Assembly: GCF_028372415.1 (NCBI RefSeq)
Contig: NC_092879.1
Location: forward strand, 98,700,857-98,764,856
DNA length: 64,000 nt
Direction: 5' to 3'
DNA from: Notamacropus eugenii
Taxonomy: Eukaryota > Chordata > Mammalia > Diprotodontia > Macropodidae
The position numbers and the translations under genes are program-made. The notes beneath the pieces are model-generated. The model was not told the DNA's origin. It saw only the letters and a list, made by a program, of their open reading frames with translations, and made no database searches. This document shows, one piece after another, positions 55,601 through 64,000 of this stretch (positions are counted from its first letter, which is position 1; each line of letters opens with the position of its first letter).

Positions 55601-57566
55601 AATGAAAAGAGGGGGAGCGCCTCTCTGGACCCCCAAAGGCTCAGTGGCAGTAGTGAAATTGCCAATGGAAAGTGTTCATCATGACACCAACCAGAATGGC
55701 AAACAGAGGCTCCCCTTCCATGGAAGTGTCCCATAGTCACCGGAACAGGCCCCTTTTATATGCTGTGCCACCTGGGTGCCAAACAGCAGCAAATTTAAAT
55801 AGTCCAGAGACAAATCAGGTTATAAGCTAGGACTCCCAAGGCCACCTTTCCAGTGGGAAAGGAAGTAACAAGGTAAGTCCCTTCTAACCTAGAGGAAAGC
55901 CCAGCAGTGGGAAGACCTGGATACCTGCTGGGAATAGGTCACAGATTTAAGTGAGAGGACCATGAGGGAGGATGATCCACAGTACTCTTTTTTTTGCAAA
56001 GAAAACTGTAGTGAAGACTTGTGAACCCCTGTAAGAGGAGCTGGTGGTGGTTCCTCTAGGTTAAGTGCCAGATACTAAAGCCCCCCTCCCCACCAGCTTC
56101 CACCTATGGGACAATAAGCCCATCAATAAGTAAGAAGTTCCCAAAGTGTATGCAGGCTGATAGCATCAGGAGGTGCCTCAATTGGAAAGGTTATTCTATT
56201 TATACTGATAAACAGAGGTAAGCATTTCTCTGCCCAGAAAAGAAATGGGGCAGAGAAACAGCCTCGGAGATATGAGTGCTTCATCTTCCATTTCCTCAGC
56301 TTGACCTAGCTCTTCTGAGCTATGGCAACCCTGTGAGACTGGGAGTAAGACAGGCAGCGGAGAGTGAGTGTGGGATTTGGAGTCAAAGAATTTAGGTTCT
56401 AATCGTGGCTCTGTCATGATCTATGCAATCTTGGCGAGCCCTCTAATCAAGCTGAGTCTCAGTTTCCCCGGGGGTTAAATGAGGGGGTAGGAACGGGGAT
56501 TCGAAAAAGGTCAAAGCTCACAGGTGACCCTACAGAGGTGGGGGTAAGGGTATTAAGTGTGGACTCTTTCTGGTCACAGGGGTCCAGGTTTTGCCAGAAG
56601 GCACTTCGAATTGGCCAGGCCCGGGACTCGCCCCTGTCTGGCCCCCCTGGCGCCCGTTCCTGCGCTCCTGCCCAGCAAGCTCTCTGCAGCTGCCTCGCTT
56701 TTCCACAACATCACTTTTGTTTTTCCACAGTTTTCACAGCAAGCCACCTCCCTTCGTCGCGCGGGCTTCGCTTTCGTTTTCGTTTATAGCCGACGAACCT
56801 GCCCTTTGTCCAGGCGCCCAGGTCCTCACGAGCGAGGCTAGGCGCCTTTGGTCCAGGCCAGGAACGCGCGCGGAGGTCACGGCCGCGAGGGACCTGCCCA
56901 GGGCCAGCAGGGCAAGTCCGTAAACTGCCAGCAAGCTCTCCCTTCCCAGGCAGCCCAAGGGGTGGGAGAGAAGTGGAACGTGGCCGGGCGACTAGCCTCC
57001 ACCCACTCCATCCATACGGCTGGAGTCGCCAAACTTCTCAGAAAGCAAAGGAGTCTCAAGGCCGTAGCCTTCGCAGAACTAAGGATTTATGTATGTGCAC
57101 CGACTAGGTACGAATGTACCAAGATCGAAAAGAAAACAGATCCCTCCCCTGGTACAATTCCCTGTGTAGCTTTTTCCTAACCCGCCCCTTGTTCCAGGGG
57201 AGCTCCTCCTTCAAAGACTGAGCGGATAGATCGAGGGGCAAGCACACGTGCCTCGCCTTACCTGTCTGCCGCCAGTGCCTAGGTTTTTTGGAGAAAGGTG
57301 GGGGCCACCCACAACCCAACCGAGCTCCCGCCCCGGCTCACCTTGGAAATGGACATGGTGAAATAGACAAAGAGACCAGTGGTGGAGGCGACCTGCAGCG
57401 CCAGGATGGCCATAGCCGTGGTGGCAAGCCACATCGGGCTGCAAGACCCAGACCTCCCCTGCATCCTCCTCGGGACCTCGGGATCCTCAGAGGCCCCCAT
57501 CATGCACGCCGAAGAGTCGCTGCTGTCCGATCGGAAATAATGCTGGGTGGGGGGCGGCAGGCCCAT
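46211..57566 (-). CDS. TNFSF10-like: TRAIL-like TNF superfamily ligand (TNFSF10 paralogue), 5 exons, 322 aa
   Basis: I joined minus-strand exons 57342-57566, 49763-49909, 48842-48878, 47348-47464 and 46211-46653. All junctions are GT-AG with compatible phases (0,0,1,1), giving 969 nt ending in TAA. The product is a type II membrane protein: cytoplasmic tail 1-44, membrane helix about 45-69, stalk (70-170), then a TNF homology domain. The domain runs from AHVTLIP through NWES, GGKYYVYSQIYFR, CWSPEAEYGLHAIYQGG and FELKAGDELLVSVSS to SYFGAFRLAM. Human TRAIL has matching segments YYYIYSQTYFRF and CWSKDAEYGLYSIYQGG, and also five coding exons with a tiny third one. Cys270 corresponds to TRAIL Cys230, which binds the trimer zinc. 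The long AA'' loop of TRAIL is also kept. Human TNFSF10 lies on chromosome 3, so this copy beside CLCN5 is probably a paralogue, ligand of death-receptor-type partners (inference). Confidence 0.9.
47348..47464 (-). CDS. TNFSF10-like: TRAIL-like gene exon 4: start of TNF homology domain
   Basis: 117 nt, acceptor ttttctgtag and donor CAG|gtaagt. It encodes LTSTSPGVEGQPPMTHPF then SIGAQPSAHVTLIPYTAASS. AHVTL is the first beta strand, equivalent to AAHITG in TRAIL. Confidence 0.85.
47760..47975 (-). repeat. MIR element, antisense
   Basis: CATTTCACAGACATTCCAAC and GTAAGTGACTTGCACAGAGG, in intron 3 of the TRAIL-like gene. Confidence 0.7.
48080..48445 (+). repeat. L2 LINE 3' end
   Basis: CAGCACAGTGCCTGGCACAA then AGTAGGTGCTTAAAAAATGC, the L2 3' tail. 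Confidence 0.8.
48525..48795 (+). repeat. MIR/THER-type SINE, near full length
   Basis: GTGGATAGAGCGCTGCATCC, CAGTTTGCTCCAATGTAAAA and GTTGTTGTGAGGCTCAAATG. It ends less than 50 bp from the 37-nt exon of the TRAIL-like gene. Confidence 0.75.
48842..48878 (-). CDS. TNFSF10-like: TRAIL-like gene exon 3: 37-nt micro-exon
   Basis: It encodes VTENILHRSLQK plus one nucleotide, between acceptor ttacttccag and donor G|gtgagc. Human TRAIL has a similarly tiny third exon. It restores the phase needed by exon 4, which supports it despite its size. Confidence 0.75.
48972..49235 (+). mobile_element. Full-length CORE-SINE (MAR1 type) inside an older repeat
   Basis: It runs from GGGACAGCTAGGTGGTGCCA to AACAACTCAATAACAACA, covering head, core and 3' part (CTCCTCATCTGTAAAATGAG, GGAAATGGCAAACTACTTTT). 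The flanks (ATTTATTGAGTACCTACTAT before; ACAGTCCCTGCCTGCTTTCT after) are halves of one old repeat that it split. Confidence 0.85.
49236..49640 (+). repeat. Old interspersed repeat, family not named
   Basis: The phrases CAGTCCCTGCCTGCTTTCT and AGGGAAGGCATTCCAGAGAT also occur, diverged, at 59940-60450 (ACAGTCCCTGCCCTCAAGGA, GAAAGCCTTCCAGGCATGG). The two are therefore copies of one family. Confidence 0.5.
49647..49682 (+). repeat. GT microsatellite
   Basis: (GT)17 or so, about 80 bp before exon 2 of the minus-strand TRAIL-like gene. Confidence 0.97.
49763..49909 (-). CDS. TNFSF10-like: TRAIL-like gene exon 2: extracellular stalk
   Basis: 147 nt, phase 0 at both ends, acceptor tctctttag and donor TTG|gtgagc. 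It encodes LKTQAQGIPEELKCLQLINS and LINNRTCLKLMGSIKSYVTL. It has two cysteines and a sequon NRT. The pattern resembles the CFLKE...PCWQVKWQLR stalk of TRAIL exon 2, though sequence similarity is weak. Confidence 0.8.
50419..50603 (+). repeat. Short hAT-like DNA transposon with inverted ends
   Basis: The ends GTGGTTCTTCAAGCGTGG and TGTTTGAGAACCG are inverted copies of a GGTTCTCAAA terminus. The interior (TTTCAGGGGGTCCAACAAGG, AAAACTATTTTCATAA) matches a common mammalian hAT-type element. Confidence 0.6.
51720..51850 (-). mobile_element. CORE-SINE fragment, antisense
   Basis: CAGTTGTGTCTGACTCTTTG and CACTATGCCACCCAGCTACC, with the middle missing. Confidence 0.75.
54030..54200 (+). repeat. MIR element
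   Basis: GTGTGATCTTGGATAAGTTA and AGTTTCCTCATAGACTCAGT, in TRAIL-like intron 1. Confidence 0.6.
56771..56788 (-). promoter_or_regulatory. IRF/ISRE-like element abutting TATAAA in TRAIL-like intron 1
   Basis: The minus strand reads TATAAACGAAAACGAAAG. It contains GAAANNGAAA, the core of interferon-stimulated response elements, in three phased GAAA-type half-sites counting the following GCGAA. It lies in CpG-rich DNA about 560 bp past the exon 1 donor. Human TRAIL is interferon-induced. Confidence 0.4.
57342..57566 (-). CDS. TNFSF10-like: TRAIL-like gene exon 1: cytoplasmic tail and membrane anchor
   Basis: 75 codons from ATG (G at -3 and +4) to donor AAG|gtgagc. The serine-rich tail is followed by helix WLATTAMAILALQVASTTGL and FVYFTMSISK; human TRAIL exon 1 ends similarly (YVYFTNELKQ, phase 0). 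The frame is open further upstream without an ATG, so 57566 is the best start. Confidence 0.85.
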
Positions 57567-58594
57567 GACCAGGCCAAGGCGGCAGCTGCTGGCGAGCGAG
57601 AGGTCGAGTGGGGCAGCCTGTATGTAGGTGGAGAGCCGGGTCCGTAGGTCAGGGAGATGCCAGGGATCCGAAGGAGTAGCCAGAAGCGTCTCCGCCTCTC
57701 CAGGGTCCGCCCCCCGACACACCAGCACACAAACACAAAAACAGCCCGGCCCGCAGGCCAGACGAGGGGGAGGGGGGGGGGGGGCGTGGGAGAGCCGGGG
57801 AGGAGTTGCCGAGATTGTTTACTAAGTCCTAGGCGGGTCCCAGGAGTTCAACGACTCCCCGCTACTTAGAATGCGGTGGAAAGGTAAACTCTTCTACAGC
57901 TAGTCCAGCTCCCAGGGTCCTTTAGGAAAGGTCCGGTTCTTTTGGTCCTTTCCGAGGATTCTGGAAGCTGGTGGAGCCACTGGACCGAGCCCCAGGGGCC
58001 TTTGCAGCAGCTGGCATTCTGCTTGGGAAAGCCTGCAGGATTCGTTCGCTCCTTAGCCCTGTGGCACTGCCCAGTGCTTCTCTGGCCATGGCCCGTCGTT
58101 CTCTTCCCAACTTCGTCCTTCCTTTATAAACCGATCACACTCGCCTGTCGGGGAAGAGCGTCTGTGCGCTCCTTGAGCCCCAGCTGGGAAGAAGCTCCGC
58201 AGTATGTCTGAGCAGCCCTTTCCGCGGACGAGGAGCTGAGGCCAGAAGTTGGGGTTAGGGGGCTTGACTTGAAAACCTGGTTCTGCAACTTCAAGTTGTG
58301 ACCTTGCCCAGTTAGTTAGCTGTCTCCTGGACAAACTCAAGTTTGTCTGGAGAGACTCCGGGGTGATGACTTTTTCATCCCTACAGACTCTTCGAAGACC
58401 ATCTCCCAAAGCACAGCGAGCTTGGGAGGCTTGTGATGGCACCTGGAATTTCCGAAGTCTTGTTAATACTGGAAAATGCCATTCATGGCTCCCTGAGCTA
58501 CCTCAAGTGCTTGTAGTGCTCTGTCTCCTCAGATCACCTCAGATTTACTGTTCTGTGTATATCGTGTAGAATAATCCCCAAGTCGAATAATCAC

Positions 58595-59090
58595 GGTGGC
58601 TAATATTTGCATAGCGTTTTACAATTCTGATCCTCAACCACTCTGGGAAGATAGGAGTTCTTTTCTGCATTTAGTAGATGGGGAAATTGAAGCGGGAAGA
58701 GGTTAGTGCATTCACATACTCTGGACTACATGTCCGGTGTCCTGGCCACTGTCCCTCCAGTCACCTCAATCTCAGCTCCTGGGGGACAGGGGACTGGTCT
58801 CCATCTCCAAGGTCTAGCATCCTCCCTTGCATGTTTAGTGAGAGAGGAGGAATAAGCATTTATATAGCACCTACTATATGCTGAGCTGAGCACTGTGCTA
58901 AGCACTTTTTACAAATATATCATTTGATCCTCACAACAACCCTGGGAGGTAGGGGCTGCTACTGTCCCCATGTTACAGTTGAGGAAACTGAGGCAGACAG
59001 AGGTTTGTTTTTTTTAACTTACCCAAGGTCACCTACCTAGGAAGAGTCCGAAGCTAGATTTGAATGAGGATCCTCCTGACTCCAGCCCCC
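58595..59090 (-). repeat. Two MIR elements, antisense
   Basis: The first, about 58595-58700, has GCATAGCGTTTTACAATTCT. The second, about 58845-59090, has AGCACTGTGCTAAGCACTTT, GATCCTCACAACAACCCTGG and GAGGAAACTGAGGCAGACAG. Confidence 0.7.
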
Positions 59091-59369
59091 CATCCTACCC
59101 CTACACACATTTGCTCTGCCACAGCTCCGATCAACTTCTATATAGTAATGAATACTTGTTGGTCTTAAGACAGAAGTCCTGGGTTTGACGCTGGCCTCTT
59201 TCACTTTTAATTTAATGACCTCAGGCAAAGTTCATCCCCTTTCTGGACCTGAGTGTCATTAGCATTAGCATTAAAAGGAAGCTGGTCTTGCCAGGCCTAG
59301 AGACCTAAGGGCTACCAGAGTCTTACCTTACCTGTCGCAGGTCTTGGGCTGGCCAAACGGATAAACGTA

Positions 59370-59866
59370 TGAGAGAAGAGACTTTCCAGAGTCGAACAAG
59401 GGTTAGGCTTTATTCAGGGTCTTGGTTACATGTGCAGGGTAAATTCTTCCTTAGGAGAGAGGAATCCTCTTCCCAAGGAGGCAAAGATCTTACAGTAAGA
59501 GAATGGAAATGGAAGAGGGGAGAGGGGAGAGGGAAGAGAGAAGAGAGGAGAGAGGGAAGAGGGGCCTTCTGTCCTCTAAGGGCCCCTCAGCGCTAAGAGC
59601 GCCTTCAGGCTTTCCTGACCCTGCTGAAGCTCTCTGGCCGCATAGTTTGCACCTGAATACCGTGCCTGTTAGACAACAACAGGTGTGCTCAGACCCAGGC
59701 CAATCTCGAGGGCGAGGGCGGGGATGCTCTCTCCCAGCAGGAAGAGGCGGAAATGCACGAGATAGCCCAGTCTCACACCTCAATTCCCAGCTGTTCCCTG
59801 GGGGGGCCTCATGAGAACTCTAAGGTTTAGAAGTCCTCACTTTTACCTGCCCGAGACTGTCCACAT
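59370..59866 (-). mobile_element. Possible solo LTR (endogenous retrovirus fossil)
   Basis: On the minus strand a roughly 500-bp unit starts TGTGGACAGTC and ends CTTCTCTCA, with an AATAAA-type signal near its 3' side (plus strand 59409-59415, CTTTATT). This fits an LTR with U3-R-U5 order. No internal retroviral region was seen and no clear target duplication was found. Family unassigned; age unknown. Confidence 0.35.
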
Positions 59867-59939
59867 GGAACTGAGCTTACACCCCCAACATGGTCTAGAT
59901 CCACTGTCATTACTGTCTGCTCTGTAACCCCAATCACAA

Positions 59940-60450
59940 AACATTTATTCTGAGGCAGGCTGGGTGCTAAATTCCCAGGCTACAAAAAGAAGCAAAAGAC
60001 AGTCCCTGCCCTCAAGGAGTTTACAATTTAATTGGGAAGAAGACATATAAACACATATATACAAAGAAAACCTGTACGAAGCATAAACAGGGAATAATTT
60101 GAGAAGGAAGTCACTGAAATTAAAAGGGAGTTGCAACTTGTAGGAAGTCAGGGAAGCTAAGAGGCAGAGATGAGTTGGGAAAGCCTTCCAGGCATGGGGG
60201 TAGGGAGGAGGAATTTCTCAGAGCCAGGAGATGGAGTATTTAGGGTTAATAGGGCAGCCAGGGGGCCAGAGTCAGTGGATTGAAGGGAGTTGTCTGGCAT
60301 TAAGGTTTAACAAGACTAGGAATATAGGAGGGGGCTATAACGAAGGGTCATGAAGGTTATGAAAGTCAAACAGAGCATTTTGTATTTGCTCCTGGAGGCA
60401 ATAGAGAGCCCCTAGACTTTATTGGGGGGACGCAGGTGACATGATCAGAC
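59940..60450 (+). repeat. Old interspersed repeat, same family as 49236-49640
   Basis: ACAGTCCCTGCCCTCAAGGA, GTTTACAATTTAATTGGGAA and GAGGCAATAGAGAGCCCCTA are recurrent mammalian repeat phrases. I did not name the family. Confidence 0.5.
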
Positions 60451-60619
60451 ATGTACCAAAATTCTTCTTTGCCCTCTCCCTCCATCTCCAATCTCCTCCT
60501 CAGATCCCTTAAACCATCCATCTCTGCTATTCGAGGGACATAAACTACACAAAAAAAACTTCAAGCCTACCTAGCCAACTAGGAGAGCTAGAACGGAGGA
60601 AGAAAATCTTATAAGACAT

Positions 60620-60745
60620 CTTGTCAGATCCTCTCATTTGAAGTGATGAGGAAACTGAGATCAAAAAGGGACTTGCCCAGTGTCACACGGATTATAAATG
60701 GCAAGAGCCAGGATATGAACAGGGTCCCAAGTCCAGAACACTTTC
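60620..60745 (-). repeat. MIR element, antisense
   Basis: GATGAGGAAACTGAGATCAA and GACTTGCCCAGTGTCACACG. Confidence 0.65.
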
Positions 60746-62812
60746 TTAAGCAGTTTTTGCTTATATTGAAAATGCCCTTGGCCTCTCTAACATTTCCCCA
60801 TTGGTCACAGTTGTGCTGTCTTGAAAGAAAAATCTAATCCCTTTTTTACTAGACAACAATTCCAATACTTTTATTGTATTCATCTCTAGAGAGATTAGCA
60901 CTAGAGCCTGGCTGGTCTGCCCTCCACCTTCCACCTCCCCCGCCCTGCCTGCCCTGGACACTTGGCTCTTTCTAATCTCGGCCCTCTGGAACCCTCGGCT
61001 CCAGAGCTGTCCTGGTCACTCCATCCCTTTTACCCTCAAGCACCCTCTGAAACCTAGCTTTGTCCTAACGCTCCTTTTCTCTTCCAGTTCCCCAGCCCCC
61101 TCTGCCTAGAGGAGGGGGAGACATGTGCAGACCTTCCCTCTGTTCCCATTATTTGGCAGCCATCTCTCTTTCCAAGGTGACTTTGTCCAAGCTTCCAGCT
61201 CTCAGCTGAGGACCTCCAGAGTGGCTCTTCCCTCACCCCTACTTAGGTCTCTCCCATCTTGAATCACATTCACAGTTTGTTTCTCTAGCCCTAGCCTGTT
61301 TCTCTTCCCAATACCCCTCCAGCCTCCCATTTCCTTAACTTTCCTCTGCCTCCAGGCTCCCAGGACCACATACATAAATGATCATCGCTAAGAACCGAGG
61401 CCGAATAGTCACCGAGCGCCCGGAGAAGCAAGTCTAGGAGGCAAGAGGACTCTGGTGAATAACAACGCTTCAACTGCAGTCTGTCTCTAGCGTTTCTTAG
61501 GTGCTTATGCTAATTTGCATATAGCCCTTTCCAAGAACTTCAAGTGTGGGACAAGGGTGGGGGGAGGAGATTTCCTGAAAGTAGAAGGGTACAGGGTAGG
61601 GAACCTAGTTTGGGGTTCAGTGGGGGTGGGGATTTGGTTGCTGTTTTAACTTTTGACTTTGGTAACCCTAAACTGAATTCCCAGTCCCACTGATGGTCTT
61701 CAGCACAGCTATACCCCCAAACCCTAATTGTATTCCCTAGATCCTTACTCCCATGAGCAAAGGTTTCTGGGCAATTCATTTTGTTTTATGACTTTGTTGA
61801 GGGGCCTTTTCCACATAGAAAAGAGCTGGTTAATCCCCTTAAGACCTCAGCCTGTGAGAGAGGCTGACCTGGAGGAAGAAGGCCCAAAGCAGAGCTCTAA
61901 TTCAGCTCTAAGACCTCTGGGGAGACTCAGGAGTTTGGGTTTCTATCAAGATCCCTAGGGCGTAGGCCTAGTTGGGAGTTATGGTCTGTAAGGTCAACAG
62001 GGTCAGAGAAATCATAGACCAATTTAAACAATTTTTGCAAGTTACTTGACTTACAAAGTCTCCTCCACTTCCTCATTGTTTTTGTGAGTGTGTGTGTACA
62101 GGCTGGGAGGTGGGGAGGGACCTTCACCTGTGTCTGGGAAGGCAAGGTCCAGGGTGCTCCTGACTGCCGCCTGAAGGCCTGCCTTGGAGGGGAGAGGCTT
62201 CTCTGAAACCCTGAGGGTGATGAATTCTATCCCTTCCCAGCAGGAGAAGGAAATGTCCCTTGGTTCGAAAGGGAAGTGAAAGGGGGAGGGAGATTTTAAG
62301 AATCTCATCATCTTTCCACTTTCTACTCTCAAGAATCCGCCTCTCAATCCTTTAAATTCACCGTCAAATTATTTTCCTCTTGTGGTAGGTTTAAAGCTTC
62401 TCTAGGAAAGGATGATCATCCTGCTTAAATCAACCCAATCTTTTTTCCCCATTTGGCAGAATCACCTGATCCTTCCTGTGGGCTGTGTTGCTGTCCTGTC
62501 TCTCCTCACTGATAAGCTTCTGGAAAAAGTTGTTGAGACCCAGTACTACTGAGAGATCCCACCCTCACTTGAGCCTTAAAACCTTGTCAAGACAGCACTA
62601 TAGGAATTATCGTTCCATCGTTACAGATAAGGAAGCATCTCTGACTAGCTAGTCAACAGGCAAGCAAGGACTGGACTCCAGGTCTCCACTGCTTCCCAGG
62701 ATGATGCCACCAACTTGACCCAAATACCTCCAAATCTTCACTACTGACTCCAGCCTTGCAACCTCGACTTCTGCTGAAAACCCGTTCTTTCAAAGGCCTT
62801 AAAGAATACCTT

Positions 62813-63493
62813 AGGGGGGCGGAGCCAAGATGGCGGAGTAGAAAGACGCAAATACACATAGCTCCGAACCCACAACCCATACAACATCGGTATAAAGTAA
62901 CTCACGGCGAACTCTGGAGCAGTGAGGCCACAGAACAGTGGAGCGAAGAAGATTTCTGTTCCAGAGGGACCTGCAAACCTCTCGCAAAAGGTCCGTTGCG
63001 CTGCAGATGCGGAGCCCAGCCCAGACCTGCTGTGGCCACGGCACCAAGAGGAACAGACCCGAGCAGGCTTCAGGGACGGGATCTCCAGCAGCCGCACAAG
63101 TCCCTCCACCCACAGGTGACGGGGTTGGTGAGAGAGTCTCTTTGGCGGGTCGAGAGGGGAGTGGGGTGCCCCCATGGCTCGGGCCCCCTCGGGAGGCAGA
63201 AGCTGAGGGGCGGCGGCAGACCAGGGCTCCCTGGGGGGGGGAGGGGTAGGAGCCTGGATCCATTGTTGAAGGTCTGTGCATAAACCCCCTGAGGGAACTG
63301 AGCCTGAGAGGGGGCCCTGCCCAGACCTGAGCACCTGATCTTAATCTCACACTGAATAGCAGCCCTGCCCCCGCCAAAAGCCCTGAGGCTGGAAGCAGCA
63401 TTTGAATCTCAGACCCCAAACACTGGCTGGGAGGATCAGGAGGCGAGGTGGGTGTGAGGAGAATATTCAGAGGTCAAGTCACTGGCTGGGAAA
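62813..63493 (+). mobile_element. LINE-1 5' UTR / internal promoter (marsupial L1)
   Basis: It begins GGGGGGCGGAGCCAAGATGG after ordinary sequence, the typical 5' terminus of full-length marsupial L1, including an AAGATGG YY1-type site. The GC- and CpG-rich 680 bp leads into ORF1. Together with the open ORF1 it indicates a 5'-complete insertion. Confidence 0.9.
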
Positions 63494-64000
63494 ATGCCCA
63501 GAAAAGGGAAAAGAAATAAGACTATAGAAGGTTACTTTCTAGGTGAACAGGCATTTCCTCCCTGCCTTTCTGATGAGGAAGAACAATGCTTACCATCAGG
63601 CAAAGACACAGAAGGCAAGGCTTCTGTGTCCCAGCCCACCCAATGGGCTCAGGCCATGGAAGAGCTCAAAAAGAATTTTGAAAATCAAGTTAGAGAGGTG
63701 GAGGAAAAGCTGGGAAGAGAAATGAGAGACATGAAGTCAAAGCATGAACAGCAGGTCAGCTCCCTGCTAAAGGAGACCCAAAAAAATGTCGAAGAAAATA
63801 ACACCTTGAAAAATAGGCTAACTCAATTGGCAAAAGAGGTTCAAGAAGCCAATGAGGAGAAGAATGCTTTCAAAAGCAGAATTAGCCAAATGGAAAAGGA
63901 GATTCAAAAGCTCACTGAAGAAAATAGTTCTTTCAAAATTAGAATGGCACAGATGGAGTCTAAGGACTTTATGAGAAAGCAAGAAATCACAGAACAAAGC
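63494..64000 (+). CDS. LINE-1 ORF1 (partial, runs off the window)
   Basis: 169 codons open to the window end, starting MPRKGKRNKTIEGYFLGEQA. The N-terminus is basic, then a long coiled coil rich in Glu/Lys/Gln heptads follows from about residue 53 (MEELKKNFENQVREVEEKLG and LAKEVQEANEEKNAFKSRIS). This is the trimerising ORF1p architecture. The RRM and C-terminal domains would lie beyond the window. No stop interrupts it, suggesting a fairly young copy. Confidence 0.9.
   Translation, partial: MPRKGKRNKTIEGYFLGEQAFPPCLSDEEEQCLPSGKDTEGKASVSQPTQWAQAMEELKKNFENQVREVEEKLGREMRDMKSKHEQQVSSLLKETQKNVEENNTLKNRLTQLAKEVQEANEEKNAFKSRISQMEKEIQKLTEENSSFKIRMAQMESKDFMRKQEITEQS

Larger units (their letters stand above)
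49910..57341 (-). other. Intron 1 of the TRAIL-like gene
   Basis: About 7.4 kb. Besides the listed repeats and the ISRE-like element there are MIR scraps near 52960-53110, 55290-55400 and 56350-56480, and a GA-rich tract at 53770-53850. No extra exon was recognised. Confidence 0.6.
56580..57800 (-). promoter_or_regulatory. CpG-rich region over exon 1 of the TRAIL-like gene
   Basis: CpG dinucleotides are frequent from about 56.6 to 57.8 kb but rare in the flanks. The region spans exon 1, its 5' side (with a G13 run at 57772-57784) and proximal intron 1. This fits a CpG-island promoter. The transcription start cannot be placed. Confidence 0.5.
57801..62812. other. Region upstream of the TRAIL-like gene
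   Basis: No coding exon was recognised. It holds the listed MIRs, an unnamed repeat and the possible LTR. An octamer-type site (ATGCTAATTTGCAT, 61507-61520) is the only notable regulatory motif. Confidence 0.5.

Noticed and set aside
57567-57728. 54-codon N-terminal extension of the TRAIL-like protein
   Set aside because: The frame is open but lacks an ATG; the upstream start would be GTG. The ATG at 57566 has good context and fits a type II ligand.
62741-63419. Overlapping ORFs of 100-200 codons on both strands
   Set aside because: They lie in the GC-rich L1 5' UTR and are compositional; the real L1 ORF1 starts at 63494.

Overview
The window is mammalian nuclear DNA, almost certainly from a marsupial. 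The evidence is vertebrate exon-intron genes, abundant MIR/L2/L3 relics, tRNA-derived CORE-SINEs of the marsupial MAR1/WSINE type, RTE-tailed SINEs, and a LINE-1 5' end of the form found in opossum and Australian marsupial genomes. CLCN5 is X-linked in human, so the window is probably from the conserved part of the marsupial X (inference).

Layout. Positions 1-21501 (+) carry the complete 746-codon short-form coding region of CLCN5, the endosomal 2Cl-/H+ exchanger, in 11 coding exons. The introns hold L1, CORE-SINE, MIR, L2 and L3 relics. A probable 3' UTR of about 5.4 kb follows, to about 26.9 kb. Positions 27-41 kb are gene-free: several old L1 pieces in both orientations, then a 2-kb G-rich 22-bp-type minisatellite (38.4-40.4 kb). 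At 41868-42569 (-) there is an intact intronless gene for a single-Ig, basigin-like type I membrane protein, with its own GC-rich promoter region, a perfect cAMP-response element and a polyadenylation site. At 46211-57566 (-) I could reconstruct a five-exon gene, in frame throughout, for a 322-residue type II TNF-family ligand of TRAIL (TNFSF10) type; it keeps the zinc-binding cysteine of TRAIL. Positions 57.6-62.8 kb hold repeats and possibly a solo LTR. From 62.8 kb to the end runs the 5' UTR and ORF1 of a young-looking L1.

CLCN5 is convergent with the two minus-strand genes. The most interesting content is the pair of minus-strand genes. To my knowledge neither lies beside CLCN5 in human, where AKAP4 and CCNB3 follow. 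CLC-5 here also has histidine at the tyrosine of the PPLPPY (PY) ubiquitin-ligase motif. No RNA genes, CRISPR arrays or prokaryotic features were seen. All work was by eye, so repeat boundaries are approximate and family names rest on remembered consensus phrases.
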